Shown: positions 45,763 through 59,574, counted from the first letter of the stretch. The stretch is DNA of 64,000 bases from Batillaria attramentaria (GCA_018292915.2 JACVVK020000056.1:2137501-2201500), one strand, 5' to 3'. The notes: generated from the letters alone by a model not told the origin. Translations and numbers: made by a program.

Positions 45763-47403
45763 AGGACCTGGCCTCCGATTATTGATCTGACAGGGCCCCG
45801 CACATTTGTATTTGGGGTCTACTCTGTCTCCCAGGGGCGTTGCTAGGGCCCTCAGCACCCGCTGTTTGACAGCCTCATACCCCAGCTTCGAGTGGAGGGG
45901 CTAAGTGCGAGTCGCCAGTCTTACGTGAAGGGGAATATATTTGGGGGGATGGGGGGGGGGGGGGTTGTCTTGGCTCTTGCGAGCTTTTAGCGTCAGTATG
46001 AAGCAGCAGAAAATGGGTAGGTCAACATGTAATAGAATATTGTTCATGTCCCACGCAATACTTGATAAGATCAGTGAATTAAGTTTGTTAGCATCTACAT
46101 TCAGCGTACACGTTTTCGCTTTCTCTGGCTCTTTCACACAAAAAGAGAAATCGTTGGTGTGTTAATTTGCATAATTATACATGCAAGTCTCAAAGAGACG
46201 AAGAGCGCCATAAGGAAGAAGGAAAGGGAACGACAACAATATTCATCTGTCTATGCCTTCCTGCACCCTGAAGTGTGATGATCAGGTCATCATAATGGTC
46301 AGTTAGGATGCGAAGTCGTGCAAGAGGCTGAGTGTTGTTGGATTTGCCAGCTGGTCGCGTCCCTCGCCATTTCGAGGGCTCGTGTCCGTATCTCGGCTGC
46401 AGCGGGACATCCATTGTCACGAACTAAATTGCGTGACCGCAATTTCAGTAAACACTCCAAATCCCCAGCGCAAACATGTTTGCATCCTGCGTATCCGACA
46501 CGTATCCGCCCCCCCCCCCCCCTTCCCCAACCACTGCCATCGTCGAACCGCCCCTCTTCGCCTGCACCCCCCCCCCACCCCTCCTTCCCTCTCCATCCAC
46601 CCTACCTCTCCCTGACTGACACGCCCCTTTCCATCAAAGTCGAACATCATCCAAACCCTGTCTCGTGGCATCTCATTTCTCTTTGCAAATACTTAAGTCC
46701 GCCTTTTACAGGAAGTATTAAATTTCTCATCCCGTTCTCAGCCTTAGCCGGACCCTAACAAATCTGGAGAGTGAAGGGGAGAGCCGAAAAGTGAAAGCAG
46801 ATTTATTATCAGTACCAAGCAATATTGCTGAGGAGAGGTTAGGCCCAGGTAGGCTGGAGCAGGCAGGTACAGAACGTCGCGTGCATGCATGTACCCGGGT
46901 ACCCGAGGGGTGTCACTCACGGTGCCGTGCTGGCTGCCCTGACAACACCCGCTGACTCAGGATGGGGGGTGTGTGCGTGGAGCAGAGCTCTTACCCCGCG
47001 ATTTGCCTTTTCCGACACTCGACTTTATGAGAGGTGGCTCTGAACGACTAGGGCCCTGCTTACTGAGAGGCCGGGTGCGGCATACCCATAATTATGCAGG
47101 ATACCTTTCGTGATTATTTGTCGCCAGTAACGGGTTCTTTTTCATTGATTTAAAAAAAATGGTGAAGTACAACTGTACTGATATACTATAATTTACTGAT
47201 CCACGCCGGATAGGGCAAAACAAGGTGACGTAAAAGGCGTCCTTATCTTCAGTCCTTATTTTATTTCCGAAAGGTTGACTTTTACTTTTGTGGACAACTT
47301 CTTAAAAATACACATGCATGTTAATGTTGAAAAATCGTATTTAGTTTCACGCGGCCTCTTCTATTCACCTGTCTTTGGGTCAGTCGTGAGATCGATTTCC
47401 ATC
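45763..47403. other. No gene recognised; weak SINE-like trace at 46345-46400
   Basis: CCCAGGGGCGTTGCTAGGG near 45829 resembles a hAT-type terminus without a partner. GGCTCGTGTCCGTATCTCGG near 46377 resembles the family-1 B-box region. Poly-G lies at 45949-45964 and poly-C at 46508-46522. Confidence 0.45.
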
Positions 47404-47486
47404 TGGCATATTCCTCGTTGCCCCGTCTTTGATACCACCCATCTCAGGTGGAAAAAGGACGTTAAAACCCCCAACTACACCAACCA
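47404..47486 (+). mobile_element. SINE family 1, 3' fragment
   Basis: CCTCGTTGCCCCGTCTTTGA, TACCACCC, GGTGGAAAAAGGACGTTAAA; no head. 5'-truncated copy. Confidence 0.75.
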
Positions 47487-48270
47487 GCCTGTCATCCACC
47501 TTTCTTATCAGTGTCCACCTGCTGATGACCAGGACAGTCAGCCCCGCTGCATGCATTATCATAACTTACAGACGTCCTCCTTGTCTGCGCTCCGGTCACC
47601 TCCTCCTTTAAACAGGTGTAGGGTAGGACAAGCACGTGAAAGGCAGCTCGCGCACCGGGATGTTTGATCAAGACCTTATTTACATGTGGTTTCAAGCACC
47701 AGGAGTCAGAGGCCGAGATGCGAGAATGTATTTATTGCGTCTGACGCCAAAGCCGGGCAAATATTAGACGTTCAATACATCTTTCGATATTAAAGGGGGT
47801 AGGTCGCATAGCTGCGTAGCGCGGGCTGAATGGGGTAGAACAGGGGGAGATGAGAGAATCTTGAGCCGGGGTAGGGGCCAGGGGGGCAGGGCTGGCTACG
47901 TCAGTGTGTGGGGCAAGTCCAGACTCAGTCTGTCTGCAGCCACCACCCCTGGTAGGTACGGCAGATACCCGCGAAGAGTTTTCATTACACGCTGACACGC
48001 AAGGCCACTACTCGAATGGCTCTTGAGATTTTTTTTTTTTTTTTTTTTACTTCTTCTTCTTTCTAAACGTCATAGTATTCCGTTGAGCAGGTTACACGTG
48101 TGAATGTTGGTTGCTGTTCTGATATCGCTCCTTTCTTTATTGCGTCTATCCTATCACCAGCTGCCCAGATCCAAGCGTTGTGTGTGTTCCTCTATTCTCT
48201 TCTCGGAATCTTCATGTGCTAACGGTTGACACTTCGATATCACTCACGAGCCATGCAATATACTTCGGTC
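47487..48270. other. No gene recognised
   Basis: Ordinary complexity; T run at 48030-48049. Confidence 0.5.

Positions 48271-48340
<70 letters not shown>
48271..48340. repeat. (CA)n microsatellite
   Basis: About 35 uninterrupted CA units. Confidence 0.97.
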
Positions 48341-48341
<1 letters not shown>

Positions 48342-51302
48342 CACCGGAAAACCCTTGTATCGTTGTAAAGCGAACACACTTTTTGTGAAACGATTGCTTC
48401 CTCGGTGTCGAGAAAATGAACAGTCGCTAAGTTGTGAGGAAGGGCGCGGTCGGGGGGGGGGGGGGGGGGAGGGGCGGGGTCTCGGAGAAGCCGTTAGGCA
48501 GGGGTCATGCAGAAGTGTGCAAGAAGGGCCACTAAAAGATGGCCCTCAGTGACCTCACTGCCTCACTCAAGGACACTGTCACCAGCTTGATGTCGACTCA
48601 TAAAGATACAGCTCAAACGGGATTGGCAATTCACGTTACTGCGTAACTATACAACCCAGAAGAATGTATATGAAACCGACATGCATATCATCAGTTTGAC
48701 GATGCAGCTTACAACACAACAGTGCTGTTGAAGATGCATGCACCTTTCTCTACGTCCCCTGGCCAAGTAAAGCTAAAGCTGCAAATGAACAAAGTAGTAT
48801 CCTCGGCCGTCTGGAAAGTGGGCGTGCTTTGTTCAAAATTAACGAAAACGTGGCTTAGCGTAAATTCGATAATGCATTTTTTTTCTTTCTTTTTTTACAG
48901 TGCAGCTGAGCATTTTCTCCTAAATCCCAGCACTAATAAATGGGCAGTCGGTGCAGGTGAACGCAGCCCCAATCAGCCAATACTTGTACGTGTACGTGCA
49001 CAAGCCGGGTTGTGAGTCATCTCTGATCTTGCCACTGTTCAAAATGCACGAGTGCACGAACCTTCGGTACGCATTAAAATTTAAAGCGCCTCTTGAAAAA
49101 AGTCTTCTCCTCTGAGTGGCTTAAAATACAGGTGTTCCCTTTGATGAAAAGGCACACAAACTTACAGCGGTACTCGAAGATTTCACCTGTACTGTCCGGC
49201 TTTTTTGTGGGCATGTGTTTTAATTGCTATTGATTATCGACCAAACACACTATTTTTCGTCTTTCGGGGGAATTTCAGCTGTCACTTTGCGGTTTTTACA
49301 AACAAACTGTAGAATTGTGTCTATTTTTTCTTACATCTCGAGGTAGTATTGCAACACATTGTATCAGCTGTCGCGGTCTTTTTCGTCGTCTACTCAGTTG
49401 CTTGAATTAATAAGATACAATACATATGTTTGGACAAAAAGGACAAAAAAAGACAAAACCAAATTCCAGTCGGAACAAAAACTGTTTTTACTTTAAACGG
49501 AGAAATCAATTAAATAAGTTTTTCTCGACTTACCACACATTTAAAAAAAAAATGGATGTAGTCTAGGTTTCAGCATGACGTTCCCAGCATGAGTTTTGCA
49601 TAATCTTGTTCTAGGTACTTGTGTGTTGAGAGTTTGTTTTCCGCCTGATTCGATTTCACTGCAGGGCGTGGAGATATTGGAAAGCTGGGATCAAAGTACC
49701 TACCCCTCTTCACTGATAACGGTCTTGTCAACAATGAGATTAAAAAGAGCGAGGAAAGGATACCCGAGAAGTTGATTTTTAGGTTGAGTTTCGGTGTAAT
49801 TAATTGTTGTGGAGGCTTTGGTGGTGCTGTCTTGTTTTATGGTTTCCTCTTTGTTTCAGTTTGTTGTGTTTGGCGTGTTGTAAGTGTTGATATGTGTTGG
49901 TGGTACAGTTCTTACACCGACTTACATTGGTGTTTCAACAGTTTCATGATTGCAAACTTTTTTTTTTCTTTTTGCCGGATTATACTTTTAGCGTTTAAAA
50001 GCTGAACTTAAACCTTTTTACATCGATCCATACTTTCTGCACGAAAATTGGTGTTTCATTCTTTGGGCATGAATTATCTATCATTTGGCTCAACCGGGTT
50101 CCTTTCACTAGTTTTAGCCACCGCCTGTATCTTCAGCCTACAGTATACAGTGTAGGGGCACATGCTTCAGTTGTGGGTTTCTGGTCGTTCCTTGATTTAG
50201 CGTTTGCCAGTCAGTTTTGTGAGTACATGTTGTGAACGAAAATGCTTGTGTTCCCTGTTTGACTAGTAAGAAAACCGTCAACTCCAGTTTAGTTTCCGAG
50301 AAATCTCAACTGAAGTCCCACGACAATAGCTTCGCTGCACGTACAAGCCTCTCGTGTGCCGTATATTACTCTCAGCGTATGTCACTGTGGCAAAACTGTT
50401 CAAGAGGCCCATACTACATCAGCCTGTGCATGCTGGTGAAGATTACGGGTTATAGGCACTAGAGAAGTGTTTAGACGTTGTATTACATACACGCACACAC
50501 ACCAGCCCCCCCCCCCCCCCTTTTGTGGTGGGGACGGGACCAAGGGGGGATGGGTTGGTATCAAAGTTGCCATGGTGCAGTTTTGGCACAGGTTCAACGT
50601 CGACGTGGGTACGGGTACATTTGATGAGGGAGGCCCTGCTACCCGCACCCGTCTCGGGGCCAGGAGTCTGTTGTGCCAGCTGACAAAGCCTGCTTAACTT
50701 GCCCGCTCGAAACATTACCACCAAGAGGTCGGGTGGGGCGGGGTGGACACGGGGTGGTGGTGGTGGTGGTGGCTCAGTCTGGATGGTGGAGCATGTAGTC
50801 GGTGGCTGCCAGAGCCAGAAATTCTGAAGTAAAGTTACGCATCACGTGCAGTAAACAGGCACTGTGCTGTGTGCCAAGTTTGATAACCTTTCGTGTCTCC
50901 CAGCACTTAGAATATTCCTCTAGAATTACAAAACGGCCATCACCCTCAGATTCCCTTGTCAGTTTATTGGGGTTGCGACCTCAGTTGTATTCATAGTCGT
51001 TTCACGCTGCATTCAAAAGCTTACACTCCGCTAGTAAAATTATACAAGGGAAGCTGATGTTGGTCAGTCATCCGGCACTTGAATTGTTTCCTCCTTCCTT
51101 CTAGTGAAACGTCTCGATTCTGTGTTTAGAACAGATTTATTCCGGGGAGCAACAGTCATAAACAAATTACGAGCAGTATTGGCGTGAAACCAATATCGTG
51201 ATGCTGCTAAGATCGCGTGACTTGTCAGTAGCGCTCCTAATATGTTGCTGAAGTCAGCTACAAAGCAAGATGAATCGAAATAGTTCAAGCGTCACGGGTG
51301 AC

Positions 51303-51304
<2 letters not shown>
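48341..51304. other. No gene recognised
   Basis: Nearly 3 kb. Poly-G at 48451-48469, T-rich 48878-48898, poly-C at 50507-50520, (TGG)n at 50754-50771. Between 48500 and 50400 simple repeats are sparse, so conserved non-coding or hidden exon sequence is possible, but nothing was recognised. Confidence 0.5.

Positions 51305-51360
<56 letters not shown>
51305..51360. repeat. (GT)n microsatellite
   Basis: About 27 GT units followed by 11 G. Confidence 0.96.
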
Positions 51361-51363
<3 letters not shown>

Positions 51364-51845
51364 GGGGGGGGGGTAACTAATCAGCGTTATTCCAGATGAA
51401 TTTCAGTCGCTGCTGTTTTTTTGGAAGATGTCAGACTGTTCAGACGGCACAGTTAACTGGATCTTCAGCCAGCGTTACTACTGGGGGTGAATTTCAGTCG
51501 CTGTTGGTTTTCTGGATTCTGACTCGAACAATAGGGCTTCCACTGCATGCCGTCACACGCCGGCATCTTTTGAGTGTAACCTAGGCATGTCCGCATGATT
51601 GAAAGGCATCAGCAGCCGCCTGAACAGGCAAATTTTGCCCCCCGGGATAACCACTGCTTCCAAAGCTGGACCAGCTTTGCGCGTTCAAGCGTTAAGGTAT
51701 CCGCCAGTGACAAGCAACGGGTAGACCGCTTTTTGGTCGTGCCAGGGTTGGATACCCAGTCCCACGAACTCTGTGACCCATAGACTGGAAAATGGGAGAC
51801 ACAGAATTTATTCTGTTTTTGTTTGGCAGAACGAAATAGCTGTAG
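51361..51845. other. No gene recognised; short dispersed duplication
   Basis: GAATTTCAGTCGCTG(C/T)TG occurs at 51399-51416 and 51489-51506, each followed by TTTT(C/T)TGGA-like sequence, suggesting a local duplication of about 90 bp. Confidence 0.5.
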
Positions 51846-51874
51846 TTTGATTGATTGATTGATTGATTGATTGA
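51846..51874. repeat. (TTGA)n microsatellite
   Basis: Seven TTGA units. Confidence 0.93.
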
Positions 51875-54800
51875 TCGGTAGTTTTTCTCTCATTGCGTGT
51901 TTGAATTCCGTTTCGGGTGTTTCAAATATAATCAAGTTTTTTCCTCCAAATTTCTTTGAGTTCCCAGTTGTTTCTTAACCAGAGATATACTGAGCCAGGG
52001 ATCTTGTCACGTGTCTTAGTCCCCAGTGATAGATGGAAGGCACAAAGAGAACTAGATGTCCTAACGTTACACTTGAAAATAGTGGCTTCCAGTGGGGTGG
52101 ACCTGGCTGGTGGATAATGGCAGATCTAGTGTAGCGTGGCTGTAATCCGCCTGACACCGCAGCCAGCTAGCTGCTACCTACCCGTTCGGGTCTGTGAGCA
52201 CGGGAAGGGGTAGCTGCATAACGGTGCCAGCCCACGGCCTGGCCAGCAACAATTGCTCACGTACGTTCATCGAACATCTATGTAGGTGTCCGCTAAATGC
52301 TGTTCACCCTTGCCAGAATAATATGTACACAGCACTACTGCGGCTGAGTGAGCCGTCGGGAAGCTTGCGTAATACCCAGCATGGGTTCCCCTACAGGTGC
52401 CTGCCTACGTCTTCTCTCTTTCTTTACTGCTGTCCTTGACTACCTACCTACCGACATACCCTTTTTTTCTATTCTACTCGTGTTGCTGACCCCTACCCTT
52501 GTCCGATCTCATTATTGTTCACCGGAACCTTGAGGCTGACTCGAACAGTTGGGCCACGGCTTGGGTGACCACTCGGTCCAGCCGCTGTATTTGTCGTCCA
52601 TTGTTGACCGAGCCGTTAGATCGGTGATTTGCCGGATTCAGGTGGCGACGTACCGTTAACATCTATACTGCCTGTCGGGACTTGCATCTCGTCCCGCTGA
52701 ACTATTCCACCCGTAACACCTCGATTCAGCCACCTTAAGGTTTAGGTCCTTTTACGAGGCTCTCTTTTTGCTCCGATGCTTTTGCAGGCAGTCTTTCTTT
52801 CTTTCTTTCTTTGGCGTTTCGGTTTCCCAGCTCGCCTTTCGACGATCTCGTTTCATCATTCGCCGTTATTTCCTCCACCCCCTTTCTCTCTCTGGCTTTT
52901 CTTTCTTTTCTTCTCCTTCCTCACCCCACCCGGGCTCATTTGCGAGCGTGTGTATGGGGTGTGAATGTCTGTGGGTCAAAACGGCAAAGTTTGAGTGACG
53001 TAGGTAATAGATATTCCCTCACTGTCACGAAGACCCAGCCCCACGGACAATAGGCCTTCTAGCTCTAGGCCATCAATAAACGGGAAATCTTTTCTTTTCT
53101 TTTTTTTCCTACGCGGGGCCGTTAGACGGCCTTTGATGAACGACCGTCCCGTATGCCTCTTCACAGTTGCTTCAACATCTCCCGGTGCAACCAAGCCATC
53201 CAGCTTTGTGAACTGTCGGCCGCTCCTGAAAGCGGGTATATACCCAGAACTCGTATTTCCCAGGATCAGGGTGTTTTTTTCAGATGCGCTATCAGCGCTT
53301 GGGAAAAGCCCGCGCGTTTGGGCCCCAAGTCATGGCGGATATTGAATACCGGAATAAGGAGGCGCTTTAGGAAAGACTGTAAACCCCTGATACTCATACA
53401 ATAGATCCTGCAGCTTGATGGAAGTTTCGTGCATCAATGTGTCCATCTGTAGATTACCTGAAGTGTATCTACGGACAGGATATTGCTTCGTAAGTGACAA
53501 AAATATTAAAAAAAGGGAATGTAAACATGTCTGTCAACACTTGCACAGCGCACCACCAGAACACTCGATTACGTCCATGCAAAATTAATGCTGATGGAAA
53601 CAGAAACACGCTTCTGTTCGCGATAATGCCCTTTGGACTAGACAGGAGGAAACTTTGTAAAGACAAAACAAGGAGGAAGCGAAGGAGGAAAATGTTGTTT
53701 TAAAGAGAACATTTATTATTGAAACTGGCGTTAGTTGGTTTAAAGGTGCCAAGGAGGAAGGCTTCTGGGTGATGACTATACAAGACACTTGAGTCGTTCA
53801 AAGTCGATTCAATAACAATAATATGACGTTTTCAATGATTGCATCAGTTATCATTTCCATTAGAACCCGCGACGCTGAAGGGACTGGTTGTTGGGGAGGT
53901 GGGGGAAGGAGGGGGAGGGGGGGGGCCGAGGAGGTGGGGAAAGGAGAGGAGGGGGGCGGGGGGGGGGGGGGGCGTTCCCTCTACCGGAGTGGATGGATAC
54001 TTGACACAGAATAGCCCTCACCGGTTTACAACTTGAGAAGGAAAAAGTGTCTGCGTTATTAAAGATTTTTTTTTCAGAAACCACATTTGAGAAGACAAAG
54101 CTCAAAGCTTCAGGGTATACTGAGAGTGCCCCCCCCCCCCCCCGAAAAGAAAAAAAGAAAAAAGAGAGAGAAGAGAACATATGGAAGAAAGAATAGATTA
54201 CATCACCTCCTTTCCTCGTTTAATACCTCTGGGTAGTGTTTCAGTTATATTGGACATTTATTCGATAGTAAAATAGAAAGACAGAAGGACAGTAAAGTAT
54301 TTCAATAAAGTAAAGGATTTTATAGATGTGTTTGTTTCCTTTTCAAGCTGTTTCAGATGTCCAAAATAAATCTCTGTTGATCCAACACGGCTGAGAAGAT
54401 GAATTTTGAGACGATGCCATTTCTCAGTAGGAACTGTCTTTATCTTATCATTTACTGCATGCCTGCTACACAGTACAGGATGGTCATTTCTTTGCTTGGG
54501 GGTTGGCCGAGCGACTGAGAGGAAGACAAAAAGAGTCTAGATAGCGTATATTGCGAGACATTATGATGCCGGTCAGAACAGATCGTGATGCGGATGTGAA
54601 AGTAGGTAACCTATCAAGCTGCGAGTGGGTCTTATCGCCAAGTAGTGAGGACCTCAGTACCTGGCAGACAGTCGCGGTCAGGACCTTTTGAGGATGGAAT
54701 TCTCACGTCTGACTTCAGATCTTAGGCCTGTGTCTGATAAAATTAATAAAGATACTGAACCTCTCGTCCGTCTGAGAAAGCAGCATCTGTCAGCTGGATC

Positions 54801-57800
54801 GTGGTTCCACTTACCTCTCTGCACTATCTTGATTACGCGCAGCTTTGAAACTTCTGCTGAATGGACTTGACACAATTGCAACAGCATCTTCGTTTCATTG
54901 ACTATACGATTTTTATTTCTCGAAATCGCGAACGGGTTAAGAGTAGTCATTATATGGTGCCCATCTAGAACCCGCATCTAAGGTCAACAACAGTACAGTA
55001 CCTTCTTTCTGTCATTGTAACGGCCTGTTCATTCCACTGGAAGACTGTTTGACATTGTGGACAGTTTAAGATACGATCACTTTATTGTGCCCTTTCAAAA
55101 TGGGCATCTTGGGGGGACTCTAAGGGGAAGAACAGTACAAACGTATTTCTGCCATCAGTATCGTCAAATGTGACTCTTTAATATTCTAATTTAATATTCT
55201 ATTTTAATATTCAAGTGCGGGTTATTTTCACTATTTAAATTAACTTGAAAGGAAGATAGGTCAGAGGAAAAGAAATGTTGTAACGTTGACGTCACTACAC
55301 TGTCCATCGTTCAAAGACAGAGATTCGAACAATAATTATTGTCACATCTTCGCGTTCGGAAACGTGTTTGTTGGATGTGGGACGTTTTCATGTCGGCGTG
55401 CAAATTGTCGGTTTGGCAAACTGCCTCATTGTTTCTGAATCAGTGTTTATAACAAAGCTTTCTGCAAGGTTTCAAAACGCTAAGTCAAGACAACGGTGTT
55501 GTCACAGTTCTCCGGAAGTTGGGATCTGCCTTGAATGCTATCGTGATCCAGTTCAGGTGACTCAACGTGTTCTAAACATCATTTGCACCCAGAATGCTCT
55601 TTGAAAAGACAAATGACGATACGGTGTTTACACAGTGATTAGTTGCAGGAGATTCACGGAACATTTTTTAAAAAAAATGTGGTGAGACTGATGACTAATG
55701 CAACAGCACCCCGGGTCCACAGGAAAAAAAAGACGAGGGCATAACGGTGATCGCCATCCTAGATTATGAACCTCGACCAATGAAACAGAACATGCAGCAC
55801 AAACACTAAAGGAAAAAAAAAAACGGTCGGTGGGTTTAATGAAAAATTTATGTGATAAAGGATAATCTGCCACGGCGGGGAGCTGGGGGAATATTGTATT
55901 TGTTTATCCAGCAGGAAGCTTCCTTTCATCTCAATCCCCACAATAATGGCGGTTGCAGATAAAGCATGATCAGAAATGGATTTGGCGAGCTTCTGATAGC
56001 GCGGGATACAGCCCCGTGACCCAGGTAGCGGGGACTGGGGGATGGGAATGGATGAGCGAGGATCAGATGGACGCTTAGCTTGGGGTTTGCTGCTGCCTCC
56101 TTATCTTCCACCTTAGTCCCTTGCCCCGCCCCTTCTCTCCTTCTTCCCCCCCCCCCTCCCCCGACACCAACCATCCCCTGTCTTTCCCCACCCCCTCCGC
56201 CTTCTTGTCACATGCGAGTATTGTTTTGTGGGTGCGACTGCACTGTCTTATGCAGCAGACATCTCAGTTCCTCATTTCAAATATGGGTCGGTGTGTTGGA
56301 ATGACGTTTACTCGACGCCAAACACTCGCGAATGTTACAATCAGATTTGCACAGGATCCTTCCGAGAGCGTTTATTCGTTCATTCACACTCTCGCTCCTC
56401 TTGGCATAGAATTCATTTATATTTTGGCACAGTGTGCTGCAATTCTAAAGTAACATTTACTTTACAGTTTCCTTTTGAAATTTCTGTTTCTGCTTGTATT
56501 CGCCTGTGGTAGGCCGTTTCCCATCTCGACAGGTGAGCAAATTAATTGACCGCTGTAGCTGTAGTAGGATTAGCGTCCAGCCTCAGGTGTTGATAACCAG
56601 TGGTCGCCGACATCCAGGTATGCGGGTGAGGTCAGGCGGGTGCGAGTCCCCGCCCAGGTGGGTTGTACGGATTAGCAAGCAAATCTTTTGGCTGTGGGCA
56701 GATTTCGGGGTTTGTTATCCGTTTATCCGTCACCAGTTGGACTTCTACGGGTGATGGGGGCATGGAGCTCTTTGAAGCTGCAGCTTAAGTGTAGTTAGTT
56801 TCTGCCGGGTGGTCCCTTTCTGTGGTGCTTGGTTGTGGGGGGGGGGGGGAGCAGCTTTTTAAAACACTGGCATCCCACGCCCGAATTTTGAGAGAGGGCT
56901 GACTTGCAGATTCATAACTTGTCGGAGTGAATAGTTTGACACTTCATGCCTGGTTACAATGCCCGGCTTCAGACAGCTTTGCCACAAGCCTGATTATGCA
57001 TGGGTTTATAGGTAGTGGTTTAGCTTCTACATTTCCCCCTATATTTATGGTTTAATCACGAGTAGGTGCTCTACGGCTGACCATAATTATTGTTTCTTGG
57101 TTGTTTTGTTGTTGTTGTTTATTTCGCCAGCGCTTCGCCGGCTCCAGTAGTATTCTTCCCACGCCATGACTGTAATCCACAGAAGGCGGCGTGCAACTGA
57201 ACACACCGAATGGAAATTTTCACGACAGTTGTCTTTGAAAAATTACCCTTTCATAGTCATAATTGTGCATGAATCAAGTGGCTACGATACATCCTTGCAC
57301 ACGCATTTGTAGCAAAATTGTCCCTGACGTGGACCAGCCGTTTTGATCAGATGTTCCTAGAAGTGTCTCACGATCAATCAGTCTTACGAAAATCCTCTTG
57401 CTCCGGGGACTGACGTTGCTAACACACGCGCTACCGACTCAAACAGCACGAGAATATCCGACAAAACGAGCGGTTAGACAGGTATGATGGACAGGTAAGA
57501 AGCCGGTGGGCCGGAGGCCTTGGGTGTGAAATGCCTGTCGTGGGTTGCTGCAGCTGAGAGATGTAGGTATGGCCAGGTAGACAGGTAGGAGCGAGCTGTA
57601 CACTCGGGCACGGTGTATGAAGGAGACCGTTGGCTCTCGTGCCGCCAGCTAACGTGATGGATTAGAGCAGGTGGGGGACATAGGATTTAAACACGAGCAT
57701 ACTAGGTAGAACAGCCATGGTAGCTCAGAGGTACTGTCGCGAGAAAGATTCCCAGCCGAAAGTTTTTAAAACAGATTATTTCTAGTTATAGTGTGAGATC

Positions 57801-57890
57801 TCCCAGACGGCACACAGAATTATGCTATGAAGAAGAAGACAAACTCCTCTGCTTTAGCCTGACTGTCTTTATAGCTCTCTCTCTCTCTTT
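51875..57890. other. Six kilobases without a recognised gene
   Basis: Repeat density is lower than elsewhere. Noted are (TTTC)n at 52795-52812, poly-G/purine tracts at 53897-53972, poly-C at 54129-54142, poly-C near 56145-56156, poly-G at 56838-56849 and a GTT run near 57107. A partial tRNA-like CCATGGTAGCTCAGAGGTA near 57715 lacks a proper B box. No domain-bearing frame or SINE family-1 copy was found. Confidence 0.5.
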
Positions 57891-58062
57891 GGGGAGCCGC
57901 GGTGGTCGAATGGTAGAGCGTTGGACTTCCAATGCTCGGGTCGTGAGTTCGAACCCTGGGGCCAAATATTGTGCTGGCTTTTTCATCGTTGCCCCGTCTT
58001 TGATATCACCCTTATGTGGTGGAAAAGGACGTTAAACTTCCAAACACCCACCCACCCCCACC
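57891..58062 (+). mobile_element. SINE family 1, full-length, embedded in (CT)n
   Basis: Complete head (B-box region shortened, GTTCGAACCCTGGGGCC), body and ACCC tail. (CT)n lies at 57875-57888 and 58063-58076, so the insertion is bounded by the same dinucleotide on both sides. Confidence 0.88.
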
Positions 58063-58510
58063 CTCTCTCTCTCTCTGGCAGCCTGTCATACACACAGTTT
58101 ATGCAATATGCGCACACGTAACACAATCCTCATTTCCAGCTCTTGGACACGTTCAGATCACTTTTTAAAGCATTACTTACTACATACCGCGTCAAAAAAA
58201 CAAACAAACAAACAAACAAACAACCTGCCCTCATGTTCTCTTAAGTCGATATCATACGGTGAAAATTCGTTCCCTGTTACGGATCTTGAAAACTGGACTC
58301 AAGTTTAATACTTGCGTGAAACCGACCTGAGGTTTTTTTGGTTTTTTTTTCCAACCTCATCTGGGCTTACCCTATATGTGTATTGCCTCTGTAGTGGCTG
58401 CATCCTCTATCGCCGACTGGGAATAAAACTGCACGACTCAAACAGACTTCCCGATACAGAATAGCGGTTATAAATTTTGTTTTTGCAGGAAGTAGTTGTA
58501 CCTTGAGCGC
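58063..58510. other. No gene recognised
   Basis: (CAAA)n at 58198-58222 and T runs at 58334-58350. Confidence 0.5.
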
Positions 58511-58525
58511 TCGCGCGCGCGCGCG

Positions 58526-58598
<73 letters not shown>

Positions 58599-58605
58599 GC
58601 GCGCA
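58511..58605. repeat. Symmetric (GC)n-(AC)n-(GC)n array
   Basis: About 12 CG units, 25 AC units, and 10 CG units: 95 bp of unbroken alternating purine-pyrimidine sequence, prone to Z-DNA. The two GC arms are also self-complementary. Confidence 0.95.
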
Positions 58606-58634
58606 CAGAGAAGAAGAAATGGGGTTTCGTTTCA

Positions 58635-58682
58635 GGGTTTAACGTCCTTTTCCCCTGCATAAGGGTGATATGAAAGGAGAGA
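58635..58682 (-). mobile_element. SINE family 1, 3'-end fragment
   Basis: GGGTTTAACGTCCTTTTCC, CATAAGGGTGATATGAAAG; reverse complement of the SINE 3' body. Confidence 0.65.
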
Positions 58683-59295
58683 GGAGAGAGCAACACCAGC
58701 CCGGCTCATTCGGTACAGAGTGTCCCCCATCCACCTTAAAGCAGCAGCTAGTGTCATCTAGGAAGCTCATCGGAGGCCGGTGGTTGGCTATTTTTACTGT
58801 AACCTTCTTGTCCTTCATCCCAACCGTCATACATCCCCGAGTCGAGTGGCGCAGCGCGCGGTATATGGCATGTCAGAGATACAGCACTCGTCAAGTCTCG
58901 TGATGAATGATGCTTTCCTGTCTGCCTCTCCGTCAGCCTGTCCTTCCGTGTGTCCTCTGTGCGATGCGCACCTCAAGCTATCTCTAACTTCATCTGGAAA
59001 AAAGGCCTTAGTGCCTATGGATATGATGGGTACTTATGCTGTTTTGCCAGATGAAGGCCTGCGCCTTCAGGGCATCGCTCCGTGACTGTCTTGCTGTGCA
59101 TGCATCGTGTACTTTTTCACCTCAGAAAGCCTACAACTATGCATCCTAGGTGCGTTGTTCTTCCACAGTTCAGTTCGGTCCACTTGACTTCAAGATGGCA
59201 TCTCTGCGCTCGGAGACGCCCATACGTGCTTCACCATGGCCATCTATTCCCACCTCCCCCACCCCCCTCCCCTTCGCTTTTGTTAATGATGGCAA
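58683..59295. other. No gene recognised
   Basis: A small inverted repeat AAGGCCT...AGGCCTGCGCCTTC lies near 59000-59070. No coding signal. Confidence 0.5.
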
Positions 59296-59361
59296 TGGTT
59301 TCCATTCTGCGTACGTGATGGAAAAGAACGTTACACTCAGTCTCACAAACACCCACCCAGC
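59296..59361 (+). mobile_element. SINE family 1, degraded 3' end
   Basis: GTACGTGATGGAAAAGAACG then TTACACTCAGTCTCACAAAC and ACCCACCC; the tail end of a family-1 copy with mutations, lying 25 bp upstream of an intact copy. Confidence 0.6.
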
Positions 59362-59385
59362 TTAAATGTTTCTGATAATACTGGC

Positions 59386-59560
59386 GGGGAGCCGGGGTGG
59401 TCGAATGGTAGAGCGTTGGACTTTATAATGCTCGGGTCGTGAGTTCGTATCCCAGTTGGGACCAAATATTTGTGCTGGCTCTTTCTTCGTTGCCCCGTCT
59501 TTGATATCACCCTATGTGGTGGAAAAGGACGTTAAACCCCCAAACACCCACCCACCTACC
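59386..59560 (+). mobile_element. SINE family 1, full-length with imperfect target duplication
   Basis: Complete copy. CTGATAATACTGGC (59372-59385) and CTGATTAGACTGGC (59561-59574) flank it: a 14-bp target duplication with two mismatches, implying an older insertion than the 8-kb or 43-kb copies. Confidence 0.88.
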
Positions 59561-59574
59561 CTGATTAGACTGGC

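Noticed and set aside
45829..45850. hAT terminus CAGGGGCGTTGCTAGGG
   Set aside because: No matching inverted end or 8-bp duplication found nearby.
57710..57765. tRNA-like segment CCATGGTAGCTCAGAGGTA
   Set aside because: Only half of a cloverleaf; no proper B box or pairing partner.
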